64,000 nt of DNA from Streptomyces prunicolor NBRC 13075 (GCF_000367365.1 NZ_BARF01000025.1:310001-374000); one strand, 5' to 3'. Counted from the stretch's first letter, positions 44,083-52,701 are shown. Numbers and translations: made by a program. The notes: a model not told the origin generated them from the letters alone.

Positions 44083-45129
44083 ATGTACGGCAAGGCATTC
44101 GCTCCGGAGTACCAGGGAGCCCTCACCACCCTGTCCGTGAACTCCTCACTGGTCGACGTACTGGCCGCCGGCACCGAGCAGTTGGCGGCGGCCGAGCGGT
44201 CCGGGCAGCGCGGCGAGGCGGCCCGCTCGGGGCTCGCGGTCGCCGAGGCGCACCGGCGGCTCGGACAGGTGCGGGAGGCGGACCGGGCGTGGAAGGCGAG
44301 TTACCGCGCGGCCCGCGACGCCGGGGACACGGCCGCGATGGCCTGGGCGATGTGGAGCGGCGGCACCCTGGCCCGGCAGCGCGGCGCGTTCCCGCTGGCC
44401 TGGCGGCTGTTGGGGCTCGCGGCCGAACTCGGCGAGCGCGGCGGCGACATCGTCGTACGGGGCTACTCGCTGGCGGGCCTCGCCGAGACCGGCCGCATCC
44501 AGGGCGACTACGAGGCCGTGGCACGCCTGCATGAACAACTCCTCGCCGAGGCCCGCAAACGCGGCGAGGCCCGGCACACGGTGTGGGCGCTGGAGGGCAT
44601 CGCGCAGATCCATCGCAACAGGGGTTCCTACGACACGGCGTTCGCGATGTTCGAGGAGGCGGCCGAGATCGCGGCGGGCGCCGACGACAGGCGCGGGCAT
44701 GCCTGGGCGCTGCGCGGACTCGCCGACATCGTCTCCGTGCGCGACCGGGACACCGAGCGGGCGCTCGGCCTGCTGTCCGAGGCGGAGGAGAGCTGCCGTG
44801 CGATGACGTTGTCCAGCGCGCTCGCCTACAACCACAAGATGCGCGGCAACGTCCTTTACCGCGCCGGGCGTTATGCCGAGGCGCGGGACCTCTACGAGCA
44901 GGCACTCGCCGAGTTCCGCGCGATGAGCGAGCCGCGTGGCGAGGCCCTCTCCCGGCTTGGCCTGGCCAAGTCCCTGGCCCGGCTGGGCCGCGACCGCACC
45001 GAGACGGCGGCCGAACTCGCCGAACTGGCAAGGACGTTGGAACGGATAGGCCTGCGACACGCGCGGGAGATGGTGGCGCGGGCGCAGGACGAGCTGGGCG
45101 TCGGCGGCACGGCGGAGGCCGTACGGTGA
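44083..45129 (+). CDS. TPR protein encoded with an isoprenyl diphosphate synthase
   Basis: 348 residues from ATG 44083, chosen because GGAAGG lies six bases upstream; an earlier in-frame ATG at 44066 is less well placed. The whole chain is TPR-like helix pairs (RSGLAVAEAHRRLGQVREADRAWKA, LAETGRIQGDYEAVARLHEQLL, GNVLYRAGRYAEARDLYEQAL, quoted in fragments: GRYAEARDLYEQAL). No enzyme motif, signal or membrane segment. It overlaps the synthase GTG by four bases, so they are made together; it may be a partner or scaffold for the synthase. Expression is probably set by the GTATAC array. Confidence 0.75.
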   Translation: MYGKAFAPEYQGALTTLSVNSSLVDVLAAGTEQLAAAERSGQRGEAARSGLAVAEAHRRLGQVREADRAWKASYRAARDAGDTAAMAWAMWSGGTLARQRGAFPLAWRLLGLAAELGERGGDIVVRGYSLAGLAETGRIQGDYEAVARLHEQLLAEARKRGEARHTVWALEGIAQIHRNRGSYDTAFAMFEEAAEIAAGADDRRGHAWALRGLADIVSVRDRDTERALGLLSEAEESCRAMTLSSALAYNHKMRGNVLYRAGRYAEARDLYEQALAEFRAMSEPRGEALSRLGLAKSLARLGRDRTETAAELAELARTLERIGLRHAREMVARAQDELGVGGTAEAVR

Positions 45130-46154
45130 CGGCGCGCTCCTCGACCGTAGCGGCACCGTCCGTGCCTCACGTCCTGTCCCGCTGCCGGGACTTGGTGCGC
45201 CCCGCGCTCACGGAGGCCGTCGGGCGGCTGCATCCGTGGATGGGTGAGATGGCGGCCTACTCGTTCGGCTGGTGCGAGGTGGGCGGCGCTCCCGTCGCCG
45301 CGCCGGGCGGCAAGGGCGTACGGCAGACCCTCGCCGTGCTCGGCGCGGAGGCGGCCGGAGCGCCCGGGCGGGCCGGGGTCGCCGCGGCAGTGGCGGTGGA
45401 ACTGGTGCACACCTTCTCGCTGTTGCACGACGACATCATGGACGGCGACCCGACCCGGCGCCGCCGCCCCACGGTCTGGAAGGCCTACGGCACGGGACCG
45501 GCCGTCCTCGCGGGCGACGCCCTGTTCGCGCTGGCCGTCGAGACGCTCGCCGCGGCCCCGGGTGGAGCGGGCGGGCTGCGTCTGCTGTCCACGGCGCTCG
45601 GCGACCTGGTGCACGGGCAGGCGGACGACCTGCTGTTCGCCGCGCGCCCCTGGACGGGGCCGGAGCGGGTCCGCCCGGACGAGTACCGGGCGATGGCCGA
45701 GGGCAAGACGGGCGCGCTGCTCGGCTGCGCGGTCGCGGTCGGTGCCGTGCTCGGCGGAGCGCCCCCGACGACGGTCGCCGCGCTCGACCGGGCCGGACGG
45801 CATCTCGGCATCGCCTTCCAACTGGTCGACGACATCCTGGGGATCTGGGGCGACCCGGCGGTGACCGGCAAGCCCGTGCACGGAGATCTGCGGGAGCGCA
45901 AGAAGACCTTCCCGGTCCTGGCCGCGCTCTCCGCCCCCGGCGCCCAACGCCTCGCCGCGCTCCTGGAGTCGGGCACCGAACCCGCCGTAGCGGCAGCGCT
46001 GATCGAGGAGGCGGGTGGTCGTGCGGCGGCGCTGGCGGAGGCCCGTCGGCACATCGGCGCCGTGGAGACGGCTCTCGCCGGTGTGCCGCTGGCTGCCGGG
46101 CCCGCGGACGACCTGCGGTCCCTGCTGGAGTTCCTGGTGCGCCGCGATCTCTGA
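45126..46154 (+). CDS. Isoprenyl (polyprenyl) diphosphate synthase
   Basis: 342 residues from GTG 45126, overlapping the TPR stop (GTGA). First aspartate-rich motif DDIMD at 102-106 in LLHDDIMDGDPTRRRRPT, second motif QLVDDILGIWGD, and GKTGALLGCA, KKTFPVLAAL complete an all-trans prenyltransferase. GGKGVRQTLAVLGAE is the IPP-binding start. The opening AAYSFGWCEVGG resembles polyprenyl transferases that are cargo of family 2 encapsulins, but the long disordered cargo tail and a shell gene are absent here. Makes C15-C20 or longer prenyl diphosphate from IPP and DMAPP/FPP; chain length cannot be told. Confidence 0.88.
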   Translation: MTARSSTVAAPSVPHVLSRCRDLVRPALTEAVGRLHPWMGEMAAYSFGWCEVGGAPVAAPGGKGVRQTLAVLGAEAAGAPGRAGVAAAVAVELVHTFSLLHDDIMDGDPTRRRRPTVWKAYGTGPAVLAGDALFALAVETLAAAPGGAGGLRLLSTALGDLVHGQADDLLFAARPWTGPERVRPDEYRAMAEGKTGALLGCAVAVGAVLGGAPPTTVAALDRAGRHLGIAFQLVDDILGIWGDPAVTGKPVHGDLRERKKTFPVLAALSAPGAQRLAALLESGTEPAVAAALIEEAGGRAAALAEARRHIGAVETALAGVPLAAGPADDLRSLLEFLVRRDL

Positions 46155-46194
46155 AACGTGTTGACCTGCGCGTCCTTTCCGAGTCAGGGTCTAA

Positions 46195-46227
46195 CCGGCA
46201 CGGGTCACCTGTCCCCGTGCCGGAAGG
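46195..46227 (+). promoter_or_regulatory. Hairpin adjoining the ribosome site of the dehydratase gene
   Basis: CCGGCACGGG (46195-46204) pairs with CCCGTGCCGG (46214-46223) around nine bases; the stem end overlaps the GGAAGG ribosome site (46222-46227). It could terminate the synthase transcript or hinder initiation of the dehydratase. Confidence 0.55.
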
Positions 46228-46236
46228 ATGACTGCC

Positions 46237-47196
46237 TTGATCGGCATCTCGGAGATCGAAGCCGCCGCCGAGCGGATCGCCGGACACGTCGTACGCACCC
46301 CGACCCTGCGGAGCTTCGGGCTCTCCGAGCTGCTCGGCGCGCCGGTCACGACGAAGCTGGAGCTGTTGCAGCGCACGGGTTCCTTCAAGGCGCGCGGGGC
46401 GACGGCGAAGCTGCTGTCGCTCGGCGAGACCGAGTTGGCGGCCGGGGTGGTCGCGGTCAGCGGCGGCAATCACGGGATCGCGCTCGCGGTCATGGCGGCG
46501 GCGCTCGATGTGAAGGCGACGGTGGTCATGCCGCGTTCGGCGCCGGCGCGGTCCGTCGCGCTGGTGGAGGCGGCGGGCGCGTCACTGCGGCTGACGGACG
46601 ACATGCCGAGCGCGTTCGCGCTGGTGAACCGGTTGCGGGACGAGGGGCTGACCCTGGTCCACCCGTTCGACGACCCGGTGGTGATCGCCGGACAGGGCAC
46701 CGTGGGGCTGGAGTTCGCGGAGGACGCCGGTGAACTCACCGATGTCCTGGTCAGCATCGGCGGCGGTGGCCTGATCGCCGGTGTCGCCGCCGCCCTGCAC
46801 GCCCGGCGGCCCGGAATCCGGGTCTGGGGTGTGGAGACCGAGGGTGCCGAGGCCATGTCAGCGGCGCTCGCGGCGGGCGGCCCGGTACCGGTCACGCCCT
46901 CGTCGATCGTGACGACGCTCAGCGCGCCGGCCGTGTCGCAGCTGACGTACGACCATGTGTCGGCCCTCGTCACCGAGGTGCTGACCGTCCCCGACCGGGA
47001 GGCCGTACGGGGTTGTCTCGACCTCGCCGAGCACGCCAAGGTGTGGACCGAGCCCGCCGCGGGCTGTCTGCTGCCCGCCGCCCGGCAGGTGCTGGAGCGG
47101 GTCGGCGACGGCGCCCGGCTCGGCCTGGTGGTCTGCGGGGGCAACGCGACCGTCGGCGAGATCGCGGGCTGGTCGGAGGGCTTCGGGTTGCGCTGA
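46237..47196 (+). CDS. PLP-dependent threonine/serine dehydratase-like enzyme
   Basis: 319 residues from TTG 46237, nine bases after GGAAGG. The upstream ATG at 46228 directly abuts that site, leaving no spacing, so TTG is preferred (IGISEIEAAAERI). LLQRTGSFKARGA holds the PLP lysine; VAVSGGNHGIALAVMAA binds the phosphate-side substrate; ISIGGGGLIAGV-type loop is here VSIGGGGLIAGVAAALH. Fold-type II, about the length of catabolic threonine or serine dehydratases without an ACT regulatory domain. Makes 2-oxo acid and ammonia. Serine racemase activity is a possible alternative. Follows the prenyl synthase by 82 bases; functional link unclear. Confidence 0.88.
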   Translation: MIGISEIEAAAERIAGHVVRTPTLRSFGLSELLGAPVTTKLELLQRTGSFKARGATAKLLSLGETELAAGVVAVSGGNHGIALAVMAAALDVKATVVMPRSAPARSVALVEAAGASLRLTDDMPSAFALVNRLRDEGLTLVHPFDDPVVIAGQGTVGLEFAEDAGELTDVLVSIGGGGLIAGVAAALHARRPGIRVWGVETEGAEAMSAALAAGGPVPVTPSSIVTTLSAPAVSQLTYDHVSALVTEVLTVPDREAVRGCLDLAEHAKVWTEPAAGCLLPAARQVLERVGDGARLGLVVCGGNATVGEIAGWSEGFGLR

Positions 47197-47553
47197 CTTT
47201 CCGTCAACTCCCTTCGTCCACAGGATCGTTGACAGGCTCGTGGACAGATCCCTTGACTACGTTGTCGACAAAGACCCGTGTATTCGTGGTCTTCACGCCT
47301 GCGTTTACCGCCGGTTACCACCAGGTAGGGCGCCGATATTCCGCCGCGGAAGCCCCCATGGCGAATTCACCCGCCCCGGGACACGAGCGCCGACCTGGGA
47401 CCTCCCCGCGACTCGATTTTCTCGCACACCTGCTCGCCGCCGTTGAATAAAAGGCAAGAAACACCGGGGAATTGGGTTTCCTTTGAACGCAGCCCGGCAC
47501 ATCCACCGTACTTCTGTGAAAGGTGAGACCCAGGGGTTCAGCGAGGGATGGCC
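47197..47553 (+). other. Intergenic region upstream of the pseudokinase gene
   Basis: 357 bases with two -35-like hexamers, TTGACA at 47229-47234 and TTGACT at 47253-47258, but no convincing -10 at 17-18 bases. The right part is relatively AT-rich (around 47445-47485). No gene is supported; the short open frames lack ribosome sites. Confidence 0.45.
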
Positions 47554-49206
47554 ATGGTCGAGACGCACGTCTCCGCACACGAGTCGGTCGCCGGCAGATA
47601 CCGGCCCATGGAGGTCGCGCACCGCGAGACCAACCGTGTCTCCTGGTACGGCGAGGACATGATCGACGAACGCCCCTGCCTCCTCACGCAGGTGACCCTC
47701 CCCGCCGCCCCGGACGGGGAGAGCGCCGGCCGGATCACCGCCGGCATCCGGCGCACCACCGACGTCATGGTGCTGCTCTGCCCCACCCGGGTCGCACCGG
47801 TCGTCGACGCCGTCGAGGAGGCCGGCACGCTGTGGACCGTCACCGACTGGATCGACGGCACCCCGCTCGGCCAACTCCTCGCCCAGCAGGGCACGTTCCA
47901 CTACGTCCGGGCCGCCCGCATCGGGCTCGAACTGCTCGACATCCTGGAGTCCGCGCACAGCGAGGGCATCACCCACGGCGAACTCAGCCCCGGCCAGGTG
48001 TTCGTGCGCGACCAGGGCGGGATCGTCCTCACCGGCTTCGGACTCGCGGGCGCCACCCTCGCCCCCCGGATCACCGCACCGTCGTACGCCTCGCCGGAAC
48101 AGGCACGGGACGAACGCATCGGTCCCGCCGCCGACTTGTGGGCGCTGGGCGCGATCCTCTACACGCTGGTCGAGGGACACCCGCCGTTCCGCGACCGGGG
48201 CCGACCCGAGGCGACCCTGAAGGGCGTCGACCGGCTCCCGATGCGCGGCCCGTCACGCGCCGGCCCGCTGGCACAGGTCGTGCAGGGGCTGCTGCGCAAG
48301 AACTCCCAGGAGCGGCTGACCCGCCCGGTGGTCCGCGAGTCCCTCACCCGCATCCTCAACGACGACCCGTACGCCGACCGCGAGCCGGTTCCGCTGCCCC
48401 GCCTGCGGCGGGCCTTCGACTCCTTCCGCGGGGCGGGGACCACCTGGAGCGGCCGCGGCATGGCCGCCGGGACCGCCCTCGCCGTCGGCACCGTCACGGT
48501 CGCCGTCCTGGCCGCCACCCACCAACTGCCCGGCACTCGGACCTCAGCGACGTCCGAGCCCTCCCCCCTGCCCTCCGCGTCCGCCTCGGTCAGCACCCCC
48601 GGCGAGAACGTCGACGGCCACGCCTACTCCCCGTCCGCCACGCCGTCGCCCACGTCCCCCGCCTCGCCGTCCCCTTCCGCGTCCGCCTCGCCCTCCGTCA
48701 CCGCGTCCCCCTCCCCCTCCCCCTCCCCCACCGCCTCGGCGCTGCCGGCCGGCTTCCGCGTGTTCAAGGCGCCGCAGGGCTTCTCCGTGGCGCTCCCCAA
48801 GGGCTGGAAGGTGATCGATACCCAGCAGGTGTCCGGCGCCTACCGGGTCACCTTCGGCGCGACGGACGAGCCGCGCACGCTGGCCGTGACCTACAGCACA
48901 CAGGCGGGCCCGGACCCGGTGGCCATCTGGCGGGACGACGTCCTCCCGGGGCTGAAGCAGACCGAGGGGTTCCAGCAGATCGGCGACATCCAAGCCACCA
49001 CGTACCAGGGCGACAAGGCTGCCGACCTGGAGTGGTTCTCCGGCACCGGCGACGACCGGATACGCACGCTCGGGCGCGGTTTCCTGATCGGCGGCGGGCG
49101 CAGTTTCTCGCTACGGTGGACGACGCCCGCCGACGAATGGAACGACGCGGCCAACCGCCAGGCGTTGCAGACCTTCTTCAAGACCTTCCGGCGGGAATCG
49201 AACTGA
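47554..49206 (+). CDS. Membrane-anchored Ser/Thr pseudokinase with extracellular C-terminal domain
   Basis: 550 residues from ATG 47554, seven bases after GAGG; ATG 47548 is too close to that site. Residues 10-275 have a protein-kinase-like fold, but key residues are lost: the HRDxKxxN loop is HGELSPGQ (141-148), DFG is GFG (161-163), and no VAxK lysine is visible. APE-like SPEQA and DLWALGAILYTLVEG are kept. A transmembrane helix lies at about 303-323, then a long Ser/Pro-rich linker (330-398) and an extracellular domain (FRVFKAPQGFSVALPKGW to the end) similar to sensor domains in actinobacterial kinases. Likely a signalling scaffold, not an enzyme. Confidence 0.85.
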   Translation: MVETHVSAHESVAGRYRPMEVAHRETNRVSWYGEDMIDERPCLLTQVTLPAAPDGESAGRITAGIRRTTDVMVLLCPTRVAPVVDAVEEAGTLWTVTDWIDGTPLGQLLAQQGTFHYVRAARIGLELLDILESAHSEGITHGELSPGQVFVRDQGGIVLTGFGLAGATLAPRITAPSYASPEQARDERIGPAADLWALGAILYTLVEGHPPFRDRGRPEATLKGVDRLPMRGPSRAGPLAQVVQGLLRKNSQERLTRPVVRESLTRILNDDPYADREPVPLPRLRRAFDSFRGAGTTWSGRGMAAGTALAVGTVTVAVLAATHQLPGTRTSATSEPSPLPSASASVSTPGENVDGHAYSPSATPSPTSPASPSPSASASPSVTASPSPSPSPTASALPAGFRVFKAPQGFSVALPKGWKVIDTQQVSGAYRVTFGATDEPRTLAVTYSTQAGPDPVAIWRDDVLPGLKQTEGFQQIGDIQATTYQGDKAADLEWFSGTGDDRIRTLGRGFLIGGGRSFSLRWTTPADEWNDAANRQALQTFFKTFRRESN

Positions 49207-49312
49207 CGGCACTGACCGCGCCGCGAGGGCCGGGCGCTCAAACCAGCGGCAATGGGTGGATATAGGCTGCCTGTTCGCACCGTGCCTCATCACAAGCCCA
49301 GGAGAGTCCGCC

Positions 49313-50344
49313 TTGACCGTAGTGATCGACCAGGCCGAGACGTCCTTCACCGCCCTCGACGACACCGGCCTCGTCGCCCGGGACGCGCACGAGTTCGGAG
49401 CCTACGCCCGCACCGGCGGCTGGGCGTTCGGCCTCAAGGTGGCGCGCAGCGTCCGGCCCGGCGGGCAGAGCGCGGACGAGACGTCCAAGGTGTCCGCGAA
49501 GGAGTTCGCCGAACTCGCCGACTGCTCCCCCGAGCGTGTCATGCGTTACTACAAGGCCTGGGACCGGGCCGCGGACGACGGTCTCGTCCCGCACTTCGAG
49601 GAGCTGGCCCCCGGCCAGGAGGTCGAACTCCCGGACGCGGACGTGTGGTTGAACTACTACGTCTCCCGTTCCAGCGCCACCTCGGAGCGCGGCACGGCCA
49701 TCACCGAGGCCGCCGAGGCCGAGGGCATCCGCCCCACCAAGGCGCTGGAGGTCGCGGAGAACCCGACCGCGCTGCGCGCCGCGATCCTCGCCGACCCGTC
49801 AACCGCGCGGGCGGCCCGGCAGGCGCTCCTGGACCGCGTCCGCGAGGACCCTGAGCTCCAGTCCGAGCTGGCCCGGGACGTCGTACGCACCGACGACCTG
49901 AAGAAGGCGGTGGCGACGGAGAGCCGCTCGGCGGACCGGATCGGATACGTCCGCCAGATCGCCGAGTCGGGCCAGATCAAGACCCCCGCCGGCCAGACCG
50001 TCGACGCACCCGTCGACCTCCGCCAGGAGGCCGAGCGGCACCTCTCGCTCCTCGACGAGCTGGAGGACGGCGAGGACACCGGCGGGTGGGCCACCGAGGC
50101 CTACGACACGATGAAGAACCTGGTCGTCGAGGCGGTCGAGGCCGACCCCGAACTGCGCGTCCAGGAGAAGCGGACGAAGTTCTACAGCAGCCTGCAGAAG
50201 GCCACGAAGGCGTTCGAGGAGCTGACCTTCGACGACGCCCAGGACTTCTACGAGGACGACATGGTCCAGCGCCTGGAGGAGCTCCAGCAGGCCATCGACA
50301 GCTGCCTCAACGCGCTGCGCAAGACCACCACTCCGGCTGAGTAG
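49313..50344 (+). CDS. Conserved hypothetical protein
   Basis: 343 residues. Start set at TTG 49313 (AGGAG eight bases upstream); GTG 49322 is the alternative. I do not recognise the family with confidence. The N-terminal part contains SAKEFAELADCSPERVMRYYKAWDRAADDGLVP (in parts: FAELADCSPERVMRYYKAW), which reads like a helix-turn-helix. The rest is highly charged and helical (RQALLDRVREDPELQSELARDVVRTDDLKKAV), with coiled-coil character at about 245-340. No signal or membrane segment. Possibly a DNA-associated regulator. A 12-bp hairpin follows. Confidence 0.75.
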   Translation: MTVVIDQAETSFTALDDTGLVARDAHEFGAYARTGGWAFGLKVARSVRPGGQSADETSKVSAKEFAELADCSPERVMRYYKAWDRAADDGLVPHFEELAPGQEVELPDADVWLNYYVSRSSATSERGTAITEAAEAEGIRPTKALEVAENPTALRAAILADPSTARAARQALLDRVREDPELQSELARDVVRTDDLKKAVATESRSADRIGYVRQIAESGQIKTPAGQTVDAPVDLRQEAERHLSLLDELEDGEDTGGWATEAYDTMKNLVVEAVEADPELRVQEKRTKFYSSLQKATKAFEELTFDDAQDFYEDDMVQRLEELQQAIDSCLNALRKTTTPAE

Positions 50345-50378
50345 CCGTACTCATGTAGCGACTTCGGCCTTCGGACAC

Positions 50379-50410
50379 GATGGGGCTCCCCACGACAAGG
50401 GAGCCCCATC
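50379..50410 (+). promoter_or_regulatory. 12-bp perfect hairpin overlapping a ribosome site
   Basis: GATGGGGCTCCC (50379-50390) pairs perfectly with GGGAGCCCCATC (50399-50410), loop CACGACAA. The right arm contains GGGAG, the only ribosome site for the GTG start at 50411. It can be a terminator for the upstream gene and also block initiation downstream. Confidence 0.7.
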
Positions 50411-51103
50411 GTGTCCGTTCTTCCCTCCGCACCGCGGCGCCGTCTGCCCGCCGCCATGGTCGCGCTGGTGGTCGTCGGTATGGCCCTCTCCGCCTGGCAG
50501 CCGCACGATCGCACGACGTGGTTCCTGGAGACCGTGTGGGTCTTCGTCGGACTCCCGGTGATCGTCCTGACCTGGCGCCGCTTCCCGATGACCGGCCTGC
50601 TGTGCTGTCTGCTCGCCGCGCACGCGCTGGTCCTCGCCGTGGGCGGCCACTACACGTACGCGGAGGTACCGGCGGGCGACTGGGTCCGTGACACCTTCGG
50701 CCTCAGCCGCAATCCCTACGACCGTCTCGGCCACCTCATGCAGGGCTCCGTACCGGCGGTCCTGGTACGGGAGTTGCTCACCCGCACCTCACCCCTGCGC
50801 GGCAGCCGCTGGCTGGCGCCGCTCACCGTGTGCGCGTGTCTCGCCTTCAGCGCCCTGTTCGAGCTCTTCGAGTGGGCGGCGGCCGTGATCGGCGGACACA
50901 GCGCGGACGCGTTCCTGGCCACTCAGGGGGACGTGTGGGACACGCAGTGGGACATGTTCTGCGCGCTGATCGGGGCCACGGTCTCGGTGCTGCTGCTCAG
51001 CCGCGTCCACGACCGGCAGCTGGCGAGGCTCGGGGTCATCGGGTCGTATGCCGGTGCCGGGCCCACATGGGCAGTACGAACCAGCACAGCAGGTACCAGC
51101 TGA
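50411..51103 (+). CDS. DUF2238/YjdF-like inner membrane protein
   Basis: 230 residues from GTG 50411 immediately after the hairpin. About six membrane helices are seen (AMVALVVVGMALSAW, FVGLPVIVLTW, LLCCLLAAHALVLAVGGHYTYAEVP, AVLVRELL, LTVCACLAFSALFELFEWAAAVIGG, MFCALIGATVSVLLLSRV). HYTYAEVP, YDRLGHLMQGSVPA and FLATQGDVWDTQWDMFCA are hallmark DUF2238 blocks. Role unknown. Its 3' end overlaps the convergent DUF6328-like gene by 68 bases. Confidence 0.88.
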   Translation: MSVLPSAPRRRLPAAMVALVVVGMALSAWQPHDRTTWFLETVWVFVGLPVIVLTWRRFPMTGLLCCLLAAHALVLAVGGHYTYAEVPAGDWVRDTFGLSRNPYDRLGHLMQGSVPAVLVRELLTRTSPLRGSRWLAPLTVCACLAFSALFELFEWAAAVIGGHSADAFLATQGDVWDTQWDMFCALIGATVSVLLLSRVHDRQLARLGVIGSYAGAGPTWAVRTSTAGTS

Positions 51104-51524
51104 CGACCCCCGCGACCAACCAGGGCACATAGGCGTCGTGGGTGGCGACCCGGAGGATCAACAGCAGCGCGGCGGTCATCGTGGCTAGCAGCAGGACGAG
51201 GCCGACGAAGGTCAGCCGGGACGCCCAGCGCACCGCCTGGGGTTTCACGCTCCGGCCGGAGACCAGGCGGTGCAGGGACACCGGGCCGATCAGGGCGCCG
51301 GTGGCGGTGGCGCCGAGGACGACGGTCACGATGTACAGAACCTGGTTCGCGTGCTCCAGCTGCGCGTACTTCGGGGTGAAGACGACGGTGAGCAGGAACC
51401 CGAACAGGATCTGTACGCCGGTCTGCGCGACCCGGACCTCCTGGATGAGTTCGCCCCACATCCGGTCCGCCCGCTCGTCCTCGGACTCGTCGCGCCCCGC
51501 CCGTCGATCTTCCTCCTGGGTCAT
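51036..51524 (-). CDS. DUF6328-like membrane protein
   Basis: 162 residues from ATG 51522-51524; the ribosome site is weak (ACGGACCGC), and an earlier TTG at 51555-51557 is less likely. An acidic/basic cytosolic start (QEEDRRAGRDESEDERADRMW, in part) leads to VRVAQTGVQILFGFLLTVVFTPKYAQL and three or four hydrophobic helices, with LVAGVVSWYLLCWFVLPMW near the end. This matches a small actinobacterial integral membrane family of unknown function. The C-terminal coding overlaps the convergent gene. Confidence 0.8.
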   Translation of the reverse strand: MTQEEDRRAGRDESEDERADRMWGELIQEVRVAQTGVQILFGFLLTVVFTPKYAQLEHANQVLYIVTVVLGATATGALIGPVSLHRLVSGRSVKPQAVRWASRLTFVGLVLLLATMTAALLLILRVATHDAYVPWLVAGVVSWYLLCWFVLPMWARHRHTTR

Positions 51525-51587
51525 GCGGTCCGTGTAACCGGACCGCCGACCTTTCAAACGGAGGGCCGTTCCAACAGAGCCCGGGGC

Positions 51588-52571
51588 CTACCAGCGGCTT
51601 TCCACCTGGTCCTTGATCCGGCGGTCGTAGAGGTCCCGGATCGCGGTGAGCGTGTCCTCGGAGAGGGCGGGCAGCTTGGCCGCCGCCGCGTTGGCGCGGG
51701 CCTGTTCGGGTGAGCGGGCGCCGGGGATCACCGACGTGACGCCGGGCTGGTCGATGATCCAGCGCAGGGCCAGCTGGGCCGGGGTGTACCCCTCCGGGGC
51801 GAGCGCGGAGAACTCGGCGGCGGCCTCGACGCCCGTCGCGTAGTCGACGCCGGAGAAGGTCTCGCCCTGGTCGAAGGCCTCGCCGTGCCGGTTGTACGTT
51901 CGGTGATCGTTCTCCGGGAAGACCGTGTCCTTGGTGTACTTGCCGGACAGCAGGCCCGACGCGAGCGGCACGCGCGCGATGATGCCGACGCCCGCCTCCT
52001 GGGCGGCCGGGAGCACCTGGAGCAGGGGCTTCATGCGGAACGCGTTGAGGATGATCTGCACGCTGGTCACGTTCGGCCGGGCGATCGCGGTGAGGGCTTC
52101 CTCGCAGGTCTCGACGCTGACGCCGTACCGGGCGATGCGCTCCTCGGCGACCAGGGTGTCGAGGGCGTCGAACACCTCGTCCGAGGAGTAGACCGCCGTG
52201 GGCGGGCAGTGCAGCTGCACCAGGTCGATGCGGTCGACGCCGAGGTTGCGGCGCGAACGGTCGTTCCACGCGCGAAAGTTGTCGAGGACGTAGTTCTCGG
52301 GGATCTGGTCGACGCGGCGGCCCATCTTCGTCGCGACCAGGACATGCAGATCGGGCCGACCGCTCAGAAACGTGGCGATGGTCTGCTCGCTGCGCCCGTC
52401 GCCGTACACGTCGGCCGTGTCGAAGAAGGTCACCCCCGACTCCGCCGCCGCCTCCAGCACCGCGAGGGCTTCCTTGTCGTCGACGTCTCCCCAGTCGGCG
52501 CCCAGCTGCCAGGTGCCGAGACCGACGACGGACAGCTGCTGATTCGACCTGCCGATTACACGTTCGTCCAT
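51588..52571 (-). CDS. Aldo/keto reductase
   Basis: 327 residues from ATG 52569-52571. Catalytic tetrad residues are visible: D51 and Y56 in FDTADVYGDG, K82 in VATKMGRR and H121 in VQLHCPP. SVIPGARSPEQARANAAAA is the NADP-binding C-terminal segment. Similar to AKR11/YajO-type general reductases. Reduces aldehydes or ketones with NADPH; natural substrate unknown. Monocistronic, with the DUF6328 gene downstream 63 bases away. Confidence 0.93.
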   Translation of the reverse strand: MDERVIGRSNQQLSVVGLGTWQLGADWGDVDDKEALAVLEAAAESGVTFFDTADVYGDGRSEQTIATFLSGRPDLHVLVATKMGRRVDQIPENYVLDNFRAWNDRSRRNLGVDRIDLVQLHCPPTAVYSSDEVFDALDTLVAEERIARYGVSVETCEEALTAIARPNVTSVQIILNAFRMKPLLQVLPAAQEAGVGIIARVPLASGLLSGKYTKDTVFPENDHRTYNRHGEAFDQGETFSGVDYATGVEAAAEFSALAPEGYTPAQLALRWIIDQPGVTSVIPGARSPEQARANAAAAKLPALSEDTLTAIRDLYDRRIKDQVESRW

Positions 52572-52639
52572 GCCCTCAGTCTGTCATCCGCCACTGACAT
52601 GCGCGGATCGGGCTCCTCCGGGCCGCGACCTGTGAATCT

Positions 52640-52657
52640 TTCACTCACACGAGTGAA
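52640..52657. promoter_or_regulatory. Inverted repeat in the AKR/cholesterol-oxidase-like promoter region
   Basis: TTCACTC (52640-52646), ACAC, GAGTGAA (52651-52657): perfect arms between divergent genes. Candidate operator for one or both; no regulator is encoded next to it. Confidence 0.5.
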
Positions 52658-52701
52658 CCGGTTCGACAGGATGCCTACTCGTGTCAACGCGCACTTAGCG
52701 T

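Noticed and set aside
45126..46154. Encapsulin cargo system
   Set aside because: No encapsulin shell gene is in the window and the long disordered cargo tail is absent; only family resemblance remains.
47554..48400. Active serine/threonine kinase
   Set aside because: The catalytic and metal-binding aspartates and the ATP lysine are not present in their expected motifs.
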